Part shown: piece by piece, positions 43,772-52,767 of the stretch
How the letters are laid out: each line of letters starts with the position of its first letter
How positions within the stretch are numbered: position 1 is the stretch's first letter
Assembly (NCBI RefSeq): GCF_024347675.1
Contig: NZ_AP024882.1
Coordinates: 1,550,001 to 1,614,000, forward strand
Direction: 5' to 3'
Length of the DNA: 64,000 nucleotides
Source of the DNA: Vibrio ishigakensis
GTDB lineage: Bacteria; Pseudomonadota; Gammaproteobacteria; Enterobacterales; Vibrionaceae
Translations under genes and position numbers: made by a program
Notes under the pieces: model-generated
What the model saw: only the letters and a program-made list of their open reading frames with translations
The model's database searches: none
What the model was told of the DNA's origin: nothing

Positions 43772-45199
43772 TTACCGAACAGTTTCCGACATCTTTGCGA
43801 TCACCTTTGATAGATGAAGTAGTGCATTCTTACGTTCATTTGTCAGACTATAAGAAAAGTTTAGCCGCAATCCGTGCAATGCTTCTTCACTCGATAGTTC
43901 CTCGCGAGGCACAAACAGCTCCGTTAACGCCAAGGACCATTCGTATTCCGACATTTGCTGTTTAAGGTCAGCCATATCCAGTGACTTTGGTAGGTACAAC
44001 CAAATGAAGTATCCCCCTTCTGGCTCACTCAGCACTGTGCTAGTTGGTAAAATACTTAACAAGTAATCTCGAAGAGCGATGTAACGAAGGTGCAATTCCT
44101 TGCGCAGTTTGCGAAGGTGATTATCGTAGCTTTCATAAGTAAGGTAATGGGCTAACCCTGCTTGAATAGGAGCACTGGTAGAGAGCGTCGATAGTAACTG
44201 GATCTTTTGGATCTCATCGTTGAAGCGTCCATTGATCAGCCACCCCAACCGATAACCCGGACAAAGACTCTTAGAGAAAGAGCTACAAGACAGTACCCTA
44301 TCCTCCGAATCAAACGCTTTTATGGATTTGGGAGAGCACCCCTCAGCAAACTGCAATTCCCCATAAGCATCATCTTCAACAATGTAGAAGTCATGCTGAT
44401 TAGCAAGCTCCACTATGGCTCTCTTTTTATCATCAGATAAACTCAGCCCAGTCGGGTTATTGAATGAAGACATCAGCCAGCATGCTTTTATGTCATGCTC
44501 GGTCAGCACACTCTCCATTTGCTCTATATCTAGGCCATGATGTTTATCGATAAACACCTCAACAGGAACTAGCCCTAACCTTTCAATAATCTGCAGTGCG
44601 CCGTAAAACACAGGGGTTTCAACCATCACCTTATCACCTGGCTGAGTAACCGCTTGCAGACTCAGGTTCAGAGACTCCATAGCTCCGGATGTAATGACAA
44701 TATCTTGATGTCCAATATGAACACCACGCTTTGTATAGCGCTGAGCAATTTGCCTGCGAAGGTCCGGGTTACCAGGTGGCATGTGCAGTCTGTTTTGAGA
44801 GGGATTTAATTTCTTGGCGGCGTTGCTTAGACTCTTAGCAAGATCAGCCATGGGAAACAGAGTAGGATCTGGGAAGGCGGAGCTGAATGGCAAGGCAGTA
44901 TCAGAGTTACTCGCTTTAAGAAACTGAAGCAGTTTGTCCTTAAACGATACACTATTCTGGGAAGTATTGAACTCACCTGCGGATAAGGAAGATCGGCTAG
45001 AAATATAGTAGCCGGATTGTGGCTTCGCCGTTATCCATCCTTGAGACTCGAGTATCTGATAGGCTTTTAAAACCGTACTATTACTTGCACTAAAGTTTTG
45101 GCAACTCGCTCTCACCGAAGGAATTTTATCTCCAACTCGCCACACCCCATTCTCTATTTGTTCGACAATCTGTTGTGCGATTTGTTGGTAGCGAGTCAT
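43772..45199 (-). CDS. MocR family regulator (GntR HTH fused to aminotransferase domain)
   Basis: A 475-residue protein. Residues 1-70 are a GntR-type winged HTH (GDKIPSVRASCQNFSASNST). From about residue 105 it is a fold-type I aminotransferase, with the PLP-binding Lys in SSFSKSLCPGYRLG and the Asp/Tyr segment EDDAYGELQF. MocR proteins use PLP or an amino-acid adduct as signal and control vitamin B6, GABA or taurine genes; the target here is not evident. Confidence 0.9.
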   Translation of the reverse strand: MTRYQQIAQQIVEQIENGVWRVGDKIPSVRASCQNFSASNSTVLKAYQILESQGWITAKPQSGYYISSRSSLSAGEFNTSQNSVSFKDKLLQFLKASNSDTALPFSSAFPDPTLFPMADLAKSLSNAAKKLNPSQNRLHMPPGNPDLRRQIAQRYTKRGVHIGHQDIVITSGAMESLNLSLQAVTQPGDKVMVETPVFYGALQIIERLGLVPVEVFIDKHHGLDIEQMESVLTEHDIKACWLMSSFNNPTGLSLSDDKKRAIVELANQHDFYIVEDDAYGELQFAEGCSPKSIKAFDSEDRVLSCSSFSKSLCPGYRLGWLINGRFNDEIQKIQLLSTLSTSAPIQAGLAHYLTYESYDNHLRKLRKELHLRYIALRDYLLSILPTSTVLSEPEGGYFIWLYLPKSLDMADLKQQMSEYEWSLALTELFVPREELSSEEALHGLRLNFSYSLTNERKNALLHLSKVIAKMSETVR

Positions 45200-45349
45200 A
45201 AGTTGGATGTCTTAAAGAAAATGCCTAAAGGTGATTATAAAATAAGTCCTCTTCCCTCTTACAGCAGAGAATCTGCACTTATCTCACCTTTTTAAACTAA
45301 CTTACGTCAGCTTAATGGTGTTTCTCCAGCACTCAATACCTCATAAAGG

Positions 45350-45367
45350 ACAGCACCATGGTGCTGT
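45350..45367. promoter_or_regulatory. Perfect 18-bp palindrome between MocR and histidine kinase genes
   Basis: ACAGCACCATGGTGCTGT is a perfect palindrome, about 150 bp upstream of the MocR start and 51 bp past the kinase stop. No T-run on either side. Confidence 0.45.
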
Positions 45368-45417
45368 ATCACCGCGACATCTTCGACACTATAATGGCTC
45401 GCTTTTCTAAGGTTGTG

Positions 45418-47895
45418 CTAGCTACCGTGAATGCGTGTTACTGTACTTGTTGCTGTCTCGTTTTTAGAAGGTTGGGAAGCACTGGATTGGAAGGCAATGT
45501 TCTTCTCCAATTTCTCCACCAGCACTGCTTTCCTAAATGGCTTAGGAAGATAATCATTCATACCCGAATCGAAACAGCGCTGAATGTCATCGTCTAAAAT
45601 GGAGGCGGTCAACGCAATGATATTGGTTTCATCAAGCGACTCCATTTTTTCAAATGCTCGAATGGTAGATGTGGCCTCGAAACCGTCCATAACCGGCATC
45701 ATACAATCCATTAAAATCAGGGCTATTTGCTCATAATGCTCTTTGTAAAGTGAAACCGCTTCAGCACCATTGTTGGCAATCTTGTAGTCGATGCCCAGTT
45801 TCTTTAGGTTCACCGCGACTACCTGCTGGTTTACCTTATTGTCTTCAACCACCAAAATCATGCCCTCACTAGTACGCTTCGTTTTGGGGGCATCGGCAAC
45901 CTGCTTCTGAGTCGGTTGTATGGTTTTTAGTAGGTGATCTAAACGGTGACCAAGCAAAGGCAAGGTTATATAGCCTGCAACGGAGTCACCAAAGTCGACC
46001 TTCTCCTCACTGTTATCTCGCACCACAATTACTATGTTGTCTGAATATTTTTCTGTGCAGTACGAAATATCAATAGTGCCATCAAGGATGATAATCGCCT
46101 TGGCAGAAATATGCGGGAGGATCTCTTCTATGGTGTGCACCACCTCGAGCGGGTAGTGATAAAAGTTGAGCTCATGAATCAATATCTTAGACGGTTTTTC
46201 ACTGCAGTAGATCACCTGTGGAAGGTTATAAGATAAAGGCTTACTACCCTGTTGCTCCGGCTCTAACTCCAACTCTAGGGTAAAGTAAAATTCACATCCC
46301 AGACCTTTAGCTGAGGTTAGCTCTATCTTACTCCCCATCATCTCAATCATTTTGGTAGAGATAGCGAGCCCTAGTCCAGTACCGCCAAATTCGTTGGATG
46401 TCTGGCTGCTCTCTTGCTTGAACTCTTCAAACACTTGGTCGTGCTTGCTCTCATCGATGCCAATACCTGTATCTTTGACCGCAAAATAGAGTGAGACTTT
46501 GTCGCTACTTCGATTTTCGACCTTAAGCTTAAAGGTCACGGCACCCGCTTCAGTGAACTTGATGGCGTTTGAAGCAAGGTTCATCGCAACTTGCCTTAGT
46601 TTCTGCTCATCCGCCCGAACATAACCTGGAATATCCTCATCCATCTCTATCTTAATCTTAACGTTCTTTTGTTGGGCTTTAGGCGCAATCAAAGCAGCAG
46701 TATCAAAGATAACCTCTTTGATAGCACAGGTGTGGGGACAGACCTCAAGATTGCCGGACTCAATCTTAGAGAGGTCTAAGATATCGTTTATCAGCATCAA
46801 AAGAGTCTGAGATGACGAGTTGATCGTGGTGAGATAGTCTTTCTGCACCGGTGATAATCGAGACTCATTGAGTATATCGGTCATGCCGATGATCCCGTTA
46901 AGCGGTGTGCGGATCTCGTGTGACATATTCGCGAGGAAAGAGCTTTTCGCTTTGTTCGCATCTCGCTCTCGCTTTTGAGAAGTAACTAAGCCCGTTTCTA
47001 GCTTAGTGATAGAGCGTATTACAAGTGCAATTACCACAACAATAGACAGGCAAAGCAAGGCGGCAATGGCGTAGTAATAGAGACGAAACATCTCTAGTTT
47101 GGAGATAATAAGCTTAGGCACATTCACATATAGCGCTTCAAGCTGATGCTCAACCCCGTGAATGGTTTCTCGCATGGCGCCCAATTGGCCAGAGTTATGG
47201 TCATAACCAAAAGACTCTATCTCATTGTGCAATGCCAAAAAGGCATCATCAAACTGTGCGTGCTCTTCTTCTAACACTAGGCTATCAGGAACTTCCAGAA
47301 TCAGCTGTTTAAGTTTTTGCAAATCACTATCGACCTGCTGTTTGTTCTCAGAACTCAAGTCTCGGAACAGGTTAAACATGCTCTCTTGTATCACTAGCAT
47401 TTGTTGATTCAGCGCTGAATTACTCTCTCTTAGGATTAACCTTTGAAAGCGAATGGACTCTTTTTGCAGGTCATCCACTAGCCCATCCGTTTTATCCTGA
47501 CCATAGATGCGCATTAAGGTGTCAGCAATATCGTCGAAGCTCTCAAGATAGTTATTTACTGCATTAATTGAATCTAAGCTGCTAAAAGCAGAATCCACAC
47601 CCACTTCTTTTATCATCATCTCGATATCAATAAGACGCTGTTTCAATAGCTCGGCTTCGGTGTGAAGTTTAGTGCGGTATTTTGAATCCAAACGAGCAAT
47701 GTAGTCCTTTTCATGACGGCGTAACATCAACATCTGGTTAGACGATTGAGAAATAGAAACCTGGAGCTGATTGAGTCTATCTTGCTGCTGATTGAGCAGC
47801 ATATTTGTTATTAAAAAGGCGAAAATAAGGAAAACAATCCCTGCCCCTCCTAATAGCAATAACCCCTTCATCGTCCACTGTTTCGAATCGCTCAT
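45418..47895 (-). CDS. Hybrid sensor histidine kinase / response regulator
   Basis: An 825-residue membrane kinase. Helix 1 (about residues 13-35) and helix 2 (about 277-296) bracket a helical periplasmic sensor of some 240 residues. A HisKA domain with the phospho-acceptor His in FLANMSHEIRTPLNG follows, then the ATPase domain (GTGLGLAISTKMIEMMG) and a receiver near residues 676-800 with phospho-acceptor Asp in LILMDCMMP. No HPt domain or response regulator gene is adjacent, so it feeds a partner elsewhere. Signal unknown; the helical sensor resembles methyl-accepting-type four-helix bundles. Confidence 0.92.
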   Translation of the reverse strand: MSDSKQWTMKGLLLLGGAGIVFLIFAFLITNMLLNQQQDRLNQLQVSISQSSNQMLMLRRHEKDYIARLDSKYRTKLHTEAELLKQRLIDIEMMIKEVGVDSAFSSLDSINAVNNYLESFDDIADTLMRIYGQDKTDGLVDDLQKESIRFQRLILRESNSALNQQMLVIQESMFNLFRDLSSENKQQVDSDLQKLKQLILEVPDSLVLEEEHAQFDDAFLALHNEIESFGYDHNSGQLGAMRETIHGVEHQLEALYVNVPKLIISKLEMFRLYYYAIAALLCLSIVVVIALVIRSITKLETGLVTSQKRERDANKAKSSFLANMSHEIRTPLNGIIGMTDILNESRLSPVQKDYLTTINSSSQTLLMLINDILDLSKIESGNLEVCPHTCAIKEVIFDTAALIAPKAQQKNVKIKIEMDEDIPGYVRADEQKLRQVAMNLASNAIKFTEAGAVTFKLKVENRSSDKVSLYFAVKDTGIGIDESKHDQVFEEFKQESSQTSNEFGGTGLGLAISTKMIEMMGSKIELTSAKGLGCEFYFTLELELEPEQQGSKPLSYNLPQVIYCSEKPSKILIHELNFYHYPLEVVHTIEEILPHISAKAIIILDGTIDISYCTEKYSDNIVIVVRDNSEEKVDFGDSVAGYITLPLLGHRLDHLLKTIQPTQKQVADAPKTKRTSEGMILVVEDNKVNQQVVAVNLKKLGIDYKIANNGAEAVSLYKEHYEQIALILMDCMMPVMDGFEATSTIRAFEKMESLDETNIIALTASILDDDIQRCFDSGMNDYLPKPFRKAVLVEKLEKNIAFQSSASQPSKNETATSTVTRIHGS

Positions 47896-48051
47896 ACACT
47901 GCTCCTATTGTTTAGAGGCAAGATAGGAGTTCATGATTCATCTTCAAATTTTTCTGGGAATTTCTGATGAGAATCTGTGTGTTATAGAGGTTTTGGAATG
48001 AACCGTTAGGGCATTAAAGGCAGAGTACACCTCTTGCCTTTAATATTATGA

Positions 48052-49086
48052 TTAATCTAATAGAGATAGCTCTTTTCGAACCAGTTCAGCACCGGCTCTT
48101 AACGCATTCAACTTAGCCGTTGAAACCTCCCTTGCAAGAGGCGCCATACCGCAGTTTGTGCATGGATACAGCTTATCTGCGTCCACATACTTAAGTGCGT
48201 TTCGAAGAGTTTCGGCTACTTCTTCAGGAGTTTCGACCTCATTAGTAGCGACATCTATGGCACCGACCATTACCTTCTTGCCGCGGATAAGCTCTAGAAG
48301 CTCGATAGGCACGCGAGAGTTGTGACATTCCAGAGAAATGATATCGATATTCGACTGTTGCAGCTTAGGGAATACCTCTTCATATTGACGCCATTCGGTA
48401 CCTAGGGTTTTCTTCCAATCGGTATTAGCTTTAATGCCATACCCGTAGCAAATATGGACTGCGGTCTCGCACTTAAGGCCCTCGATGGCTCTTTCTAAAC
48501 AGACGATCCCCCACTCGTTTACGTCTTCAAAGAAGACGTTAAACGCTGGTTCATCAAATTGAATAATATCAACGCCTGCGGCCTCTAGCTCTTTAGCTTC
48601 TTGGTTGAGGATCTTGGCAAATTCCCAAGCCAATTTTTCTCGGCTACCATAGTGGTCATCGTAAAGGGTATCGATCATCGTCATCGGCCCTGGTAAGGCC
48701 CACTTAATTGGTTTGTTGGTTTGCTTTCGCAGGAACTTAGCATCTTCGACAAAAACAGGTTGTAGTCGACTCACTGGCCCCACTACGGTTGGGACACTCG
48801 CATCATAGCGGTTGCGTATCGTGACGGTCTTGCGGTTTTCGAAATCCACACCGGCTAGGTTTTCTATGAATGTGGTGACAAAGTGCTGACGCGTTTGTTC
48901 TCCGTCACTAACAATATCAACCCCAGCCAGTTCTTGCTCATGCAATGAAAGGCGCAAAGCGTCACGTTTCCCGCTCTCAAGTTCTTCATTCTCTAACTTC
49001 CATGGTGACCAAAGTGTTTCCGGCTGCGCTAGCCATGACGGCTTTGGTAGACTGCCAGCAGTTGAGGTTGGTAATAGTGTTTTCAT
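48052..49086 (-). CDS. mesD: Folate-independent core methionine synthase MesD
   Basis: A 344-residue MetE-like catalytic domain without the folate-binding N-terminal half of MetE. Start 49086 has GAAAGGAAT at the right distance; the in-frame ATG 49101 is less favoured. Zinc ligands are visible: His and Cys in VHICYG and the second Cys in CTNCGMAPLA. Its direct link to a DUF1852 gene places it in the MesD family, described as making methionine from homocysteine without methylfolate or cobalamin, but needing DUF1852 and oxygen. The methyl donor is unknown. Two MetR-like boxes lie before the operon. Confidence 0.85.
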   Translation of the reverse strand: MKTLLPTSTAGSLPKPSWLAQPETLWSPWKLENEELESGKRDALRLSLHEQELAGVDIVSDGEQTRQHFVTTFIENLAGVDFENRKTVTIRNRYDASVPTVVGPVSRLQPVFVEDAKFLRKQTNKPIKWALPGPMTMIDTLYDDHYGSREKLAWEFAKILNQEAKELEAAGVDIIQFDEPAFNVFFEDVNEWGIVCLERAIEGLKCETAVHICYGYGIKANTDWKKTLGTEWRQYEEVFPKLQQSNIDIISLECHNSRVPIELLELIRGKKVMVGAIDVATNEVETPEEVAETLRNALKYVDADKLYPCTNCGMAPLAREVSTAKLNALRAGAELVRKELSLLD

Positions 49087-49106
49087 TGTGATTCCTTTCA
49101 TCTTGT

Positions 49107-50081
49107 TTACGCGTAGTTAGCTGACCACTGCTCAAGCACTGCATGGTATGGTTTTATAAAGGTTTCCTCAGCAAACTTGCCCTGCTCTTTCGCGAGTTGG
49201 CTACGCTCCTCTCGGTCATACACAATCTGGGTCAGTGAGTGATCCGAATTATTTAAATTTGGTTGATAGCGCTTACCCGCCGCTGCATTAGCGTTATAGA
49301 TCTCTGGGCGGTAGATCTTTTGAAAGGTCTCCATTGTGCTGATAGTGCTGATCAGCTCAAGATTGGTGTAGTCGTTAAGTAGGTCACCAAAGAAATAGAA
49401 AGCTAACGGCGCAACACTATTTGGCGGCATGAAGTAGCGAACCTGCAACCCCATCTTCTGAAAGTACTGTTCGGTCAAAGAAGACTCGTTAGGCAGATAT
49501 TCATAGCCCAATACAGGATGATGATTCTCACTGCGTTGATAGATCTTATTGTCCGAAACACTCAGGCAAATGACTGGGCGCTTTTTAAAGTGCTGTTTGT
49601 AAGAGTCTGACTGGATAAAGTGCTTAAACAACTTGCCATGCAAATCGCCAAAATTGTCTGGAACACTGAACCGAGTCTGGTTCTTATTGTGTTCAAGAAG
49701 CACAACACTGAAGTCGTAATCACGTACATAAGAAGAAAAGTTATTTCCAACAATACCTTCGATACGCTCGTTGGTTTTTCGATCCAGAATATTGGTTTTC
49801 AGCACCTCTATTGATGGGAATGCTTCTCCACTACCCTTAATATCTAGGTCAACAGAAATGATCTCCAGCTCAACAGAGTATCGGTCTCCCTGTGGGTTAT
49901 CCCAGTTGGCTAAAGCGTTAAAGCGGTTATCTATCATGCGTAGTGCATTGCGTAGGTTCTGCTCTCGGCTGTCACCACGCGCAAGATTGGCAAAGTTAGT
50001 GGTGATACGGGTGCTGTCCGATGGCTGGTAGTTCTCATCAAAGGTGATGCTGTTGATAGCAAAGGTTAAATCGTTCTTCAT
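49107..50081 (-). CDS. mesX: MesX, DUF1852 partner of MesD
   Basis: A 324-residue soluble protein of DUF1852, the required partner of MesD. No signal or membrane segment. Motifs include NSITFDENYQPSDSTRITTN at the N-terminus and several His, Asp and Glu residues that could bind a metal (SENHHPVLGYEYLP); an oxygen-dependent methyl-donating step is inferred in the literature for the pair. It is the first gene of the operon, 20 bp before the chosen mesD start. I use the published name from memory. Confidence 0.85.
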   Translation of the reverse strand: MKNDLTFAINSITFDENYQPSDSTRITTNFANLARGDSREQNLRNALRMIDNRFNALANWDNPQGDRYSVELEIISVDLDIKGSGEAFPSIEVLKTNILDRKTNERIEGIVGNNFSSYVRDYDFSVVLLEHNKNQTRFSVPDNFGDLHGKLFKHFIQSDSYKQHFKKRPVICLSVSDNKIYQRSENHHPVLGYEYLPNESSLTEQYFQKMGLQVRYFMPPNSVAPLAFYFFGDLLNDYTNLELISTISTMETFQKIYRPEIYNANAAAGKRYQPNLNNSDHSLTQIVYDREERSQLAKEQGKFAEETFIKPYHAVLEQWSANYA

Positions 50082-50213
50082 CGTGATGTCCTATTTCCTT
50101 GAATTCATAATCTTGCTCGGGTCGCCTTTCACGACGAATAGACAGAACTAAAAACCGCTGTACCTAACACCAGAGCAGTCTTTTTTATACTGGTTTAACT
50201 TATTGATTAATAT

Positions 50214-50226
50214 TGAATTCGTTTCA
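50214..50226. promoter_or_regulatory. MetR-like box, perfect
   Basis: TGAATTCGTTTCA fits the MetR consensus TGAA-N5-TTCA exactly. It lies 133 bp upstream of mesX. Confidence 0.6.
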
Positions 50227-50235
50227 CATCGAACA

Positions 50236-50248
50236 TGAGCAAATTTCA
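50236..50248. promoter_or_regulatory. MetR-like box, 7 of 8 conserved bases
   Basis: TGAGCAAATTTCA fits TGAA-N5-TTCA with one mismatch and is centred 22 bp (two helical turns) from the perfect box, the tandem spacing typical of MetR targets. Confidence 0.55.
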
Positions 50249-50301
50249 TAAACAAATTTGAGACTCAAGTTTTTCTCATAAAAAGTCGTTACCATAGACG
50301 C

Positions 50302-50333
50302 AAAAAAGCCAGCGAACAAAGCCCGCTGGCTTT
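50302..50333 (-). terminator. Terminator of the L,D-transpeptidase-like gene
   Basis: AAAGCCAGCG and CGCTGGCTTT pair across 9 nt; on the minus strand a T-run follows. It separates this gene from the mesX promoter. Confidence 0.9.
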
Positions 50334-50352
50334 CGAGAAATAGGGTTAAGAA

Positions 50353-50982
50353 TTAAGCGCTGGCGTAGATAACACTGCCGCCTTTGATCATATCAATAAC
50401 GTCTTTATTGATCTCAGGAGAAAGTGCCGGGCAGCCCCAACTGCGTCCAAGATAACCATGCTTATTGATAAAATCTTGCGTCGCGTACTCTGCGGCATGG
50501 ATCACGATAGCACGCTCGCGAGCTTTGTCGTTCATACCTTTGCTAAGGCCGTCTAGACGCAAAGAGTAGCCGTGTTTGCCATAGTAGGTTTCATTAGTGA
50601 GAAACACACCCAGAGAAGTTTGGCGTGAGCTTACTGTGTTAGAAAACTCGGTTGCTGTCTTGCCACCGCTGTTTACACCATGAGCTACGTGCGTTTTAAA
50701 TGCCAGTTTCTCCTTTTCAAGGTCGATAACGAAGAAACGGTCTTCAGTTGACGGACGGTTGTAATCAATGATGGTCAATACTGGTTTCTTCGCGCCATCC
50801 GTCGCTTTGTACGCTTGGTAGGCATCTTTGAAAAGCTCAAAGTCCATTACCTTTTCAAGACCAATGGTATGATATTTAGCTTCAATTTTGTTTTCTTGGG
50901 CTGTGTTTTCGATTGTGTTTGCACTTACTGCGGTCGACAAAACTAGCGTCGACAAAAGAATAAATAACGATTTCACTTTCAA
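50353..50982 (-). CDS. Murein L,D-transpeptidase catalytic domain family protein
   Basis: A 209-residue exported protein with signal peptide MKVKSLFILLSTLVLSTAVS A. The catalytic region holds His in VIHAAEYA and the probable nucleophile Cys in GRSWGCPALS, the YkuD-type pattern in its shorter relative. Such enzymes cross-link or remodel peptidoglycan through L,D bonds; many of this branch are uncharacterised. Monocistronic, with its own terminator. Confidence 0.87.
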   Translation of the reverse strand: MKVKSLFILLSTLVLSTAVSANTIENTAQENKIEAKYHTIGLEKVMDFELFKDAYQAYKATDGAKKPVLTIIDYNRPSTEDRFFVIDLEKEKLAFKTHVAHGVNSGGKTATEFSNTVSSRQTSLGVFLTNETYYGKHGYSLRLDGLSKGMNDKARERAIVIHAAEYATQDFINKHGYLGRSWGCPALSPEINKDVIDMIKGGSVIYASA

Positions 50983-51273
50983 TGATACAACTCGGCAATA
51001 GAGGTTGAAGGTCGCTTAACCAGGCGCTTTTGATTATTCATTTTCGTCATAAGCATGGCTAAGATGTCGGTCAAAATTGTATATATTTTGATCGACTATT
51101 CAAGTCAGAAATGTGTAAATAATCGTATCCTATGCTGAAAACTATGCTTGCACCCCATTTTGAACAGTTATCGGTGCTTATTTAGGCGCTTAAGTAACAG
51201 TACGTTGCAATCATCATCGTCCTAGTTAATATGGGATTGTCTCATTTCGAGACTGCATAGTTTAGGATTTACT

Positions 51274-51357
51274 ATGTCAGTTCCAAAGGATTGTCTTTTT
51301 ACATTAGGACATCTCAATGATATTCAAGATCACTACTCCAATTCTGGAGCCTACTGA
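51274..51357 (+). CDS. Candidate leader peptide, 27 aa
   Basis: A frame, MSVPKDCLFTLGHLNDIQDH followed by YSNSGAY, with AGGA 8 nt before its ATG. It ends 192 bp before the aromatic amino acid permease and has two Tyr, one being the last residue before the stop. The C-rich, G-poor tract that follows fits a leader-controlled, Rho-dependent attenuator, as in the tna operon. It contains no Trp, so it is not TnaC itself. Confidence 0.4.
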   Translation: MSVPKDCLFTLGHLNDIQDHYSNSGAY

Positions 51358-51396
51358 AGGGTCGCCACACAAGGCCTCAAAGCCCTCGATTGCCTT

Positions 51397-51500
51397 TAAC
51401 TCCCCTTTCAAAACCTCAAGCTTTTTCGCTACCTCCACCACGCGATATTCATTTTCTCGATTTTATTTTTCGTATTGATCCTCCCCCTTCAATACACCTG
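51397..51500 (+). promoter_or_regulatory. C-rich, G-poor tract (possible rut site)
   Basis: About 35 C and 8 G in 104 nt by eye, with pyrimidine runs such as CTCCCCCTTC. It starts 39 nt after the leader ORF stop. This base bias is the known hallmark of Rho loading sites. The rest of the 567-bp gap (50983-51549) has a GTCTC/GAGAC hairpin at 51239-51253 and no recognisable gene. Confidence 0.45.
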
Positions 51501-51549
51501 CGCGCACGCGCAAATTTCGAAATTTAATAATTTAACGGTTTTATAGAAA

Positions 51550-52704
51550 ATGAATACGAAACTTCTAGGCAGCGCCCTAATTATCTCCGGCACCGCTCTT
51601 GGCGCTGGCATGCTCGCAATACCAATGGTTCTAGCTCAATTTGGTCTGTTCTACGGAACACTTCTGATGGCGTTCATCTGGTTTGGCACCACCTACTCAG
51701 CACTACTTCTACTCGAAGCAACCATAAAATCAGGTGGTGGACTGGGTCTGAATACCATCGCTCGTAAAACGCTTGGCAAAGGCGGACAACTTGTCTCAAA
51801 TGCTCTGCTGTATGCCCTTCTTATCTGCCTGTTAATGGCCTACATCTTGGGCGCGGCCGATCTATTAACTAAAGGGGCTTCTTCTCTCGGTTTAACCCTG
51901 AGTTTCACCCAAAGCCAGATACTGTTTACCTTAGTAGCAGGCGCGATTGTAGCCTGTGGCACAGGTGTTATTGATAAGCTAAACCGCCTGCTATTCTTGG
52001 TAATGATTGCTAGCCTAATCATTACTCTATTTGTGTTGCTTCCACATTTCTCGACGCAAAACCTGACTCAAGTAAGCAACCATGACCACCTAGGTCTGAT
52101 TCAAACCAGTGCAGTACTATTTACTAGTTTTGGTTTTATGGTAGTGATCCCAAGCCTTGTTTCATACAACAACGATGCCTCCCATAAACAGCTAAGAAAC
52201 ATGGTTATCCTAGGCTCAGTAATCCCGCTTTTCTGCTACTTGTGTTGGCTGTTCGCAGTTGTTGGCAACCTACCACCAGCACAACTAAAAGAGTTCTCTA
52301 GCGTTTCTCAACTGATGGCAGGCTTCGAGCACGAAGCGCCTTGGATTGGTTCAGTGCTTTCTCTATTTACCGGCCTTGCCCTACTCACATCATTCTTTGG
52401 TGTGGCGATGTCACTGTTCGATCAAAACAGCGACACCTTCAAGCAAAACCGCGTCGTGACCTATGTTCTTACCTTTATACTGCCTCTAGTTGGCGCAATC
52501 ATGGCTGCAGACCAATTCCTTTCGGTTCTTGCCTACGCCGGGATCATACTGGTATTCCTAGCCGTATTTGTTCCCCTAGCTATGGTTTACAAGCTAAGAG
52601 CTACAGATACATTAAGCGAAAGCTATGCCGCTGAAGGTGGCAATATGATGATGCTGTTTGGGCTTGCTTTTGGCGGGTTCTTGCTAGTATCGCAGATGGT
52701 GTAA
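51550..52704 (+). CDS. Aromatic amino acid permease (TyrP/Mtr-type, HAAAP family)
   Basis: A 384-residue inner-membrane transporter with eleven helices. LGSALIISGTALGAGMLAIP is the family's helix-1 motif and IFTSFGF-type ending (LFTSFGFMVVIPSLVSY) is conserved with TyrP. It imports tyrosine, tryptophan or phenylalanine with protons; tyrosine is the best guess by resemblance. No ribosome site is visible before ATG 51550 (only TAGAAA), so translation may rely on the leader. No tnaA or other aromatic gene is adjacent. Confidence 0.85.
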   Translation: MNTKLLGSALIISGTALGAGMLAIPMVLAQFGLFYGTLLMAFIWFGTTYSALLLLEATIKSGGGLGLNTIARKTLGKGGQLVSNALLYALLICLLMAYILGAADLLTKGASSLGLTLSFTQSQILFTLVAGAIVACGTGVIDKLNRLLFLVMIASLIITLFVLLPHFSTQNLTQVSNHDHLGLIQTSAVLFTSFGFMVVIPSLVSYNNDASHKQLRNMVILGSVIPLFCYLCWLFAVVGNLPPAQLKEFSSVSQLMAGFEHEAPWIGSVLSLFTGLALLTSFFGVAMSLFDQNSDTFKQNRVVTYVLTFILPLVGAIMAADQFLSVLAYAGIILVFLAVFVPLAMVYKLRATDTLSESYAAEGGNMMMLFGLAFGGFLLVSQMV

Positions 52705-52720
52705 TCACCGGCAGATAAAG

Positions 52721-52748
52721 AAATAGGCGCTAATTAGCGCCTATTTTT
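52721..52748. terminator. Bidirectional terminator between permease and TPR genes
   Basis: AAATAGGCGCTAA and TTAGCGCCTATTT form a perfect palindrome with T-runs on both sides. It ends the permease on the plus strand and the TonB cluster on the minus strand. Confidence 0.92.
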
Positions 52749-52767
52749 GTTTTGTGTGTAGCCAGCT

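Noticed and set aside
45358..45597. 79-codon plus-strand frame with AAAGGA upstream
   Set aside because: The ribosome site looks good, but 180 nt overlap the histidine kinase 3' end in antisense and the translation shows no family; the ATG falls in a palindrome.
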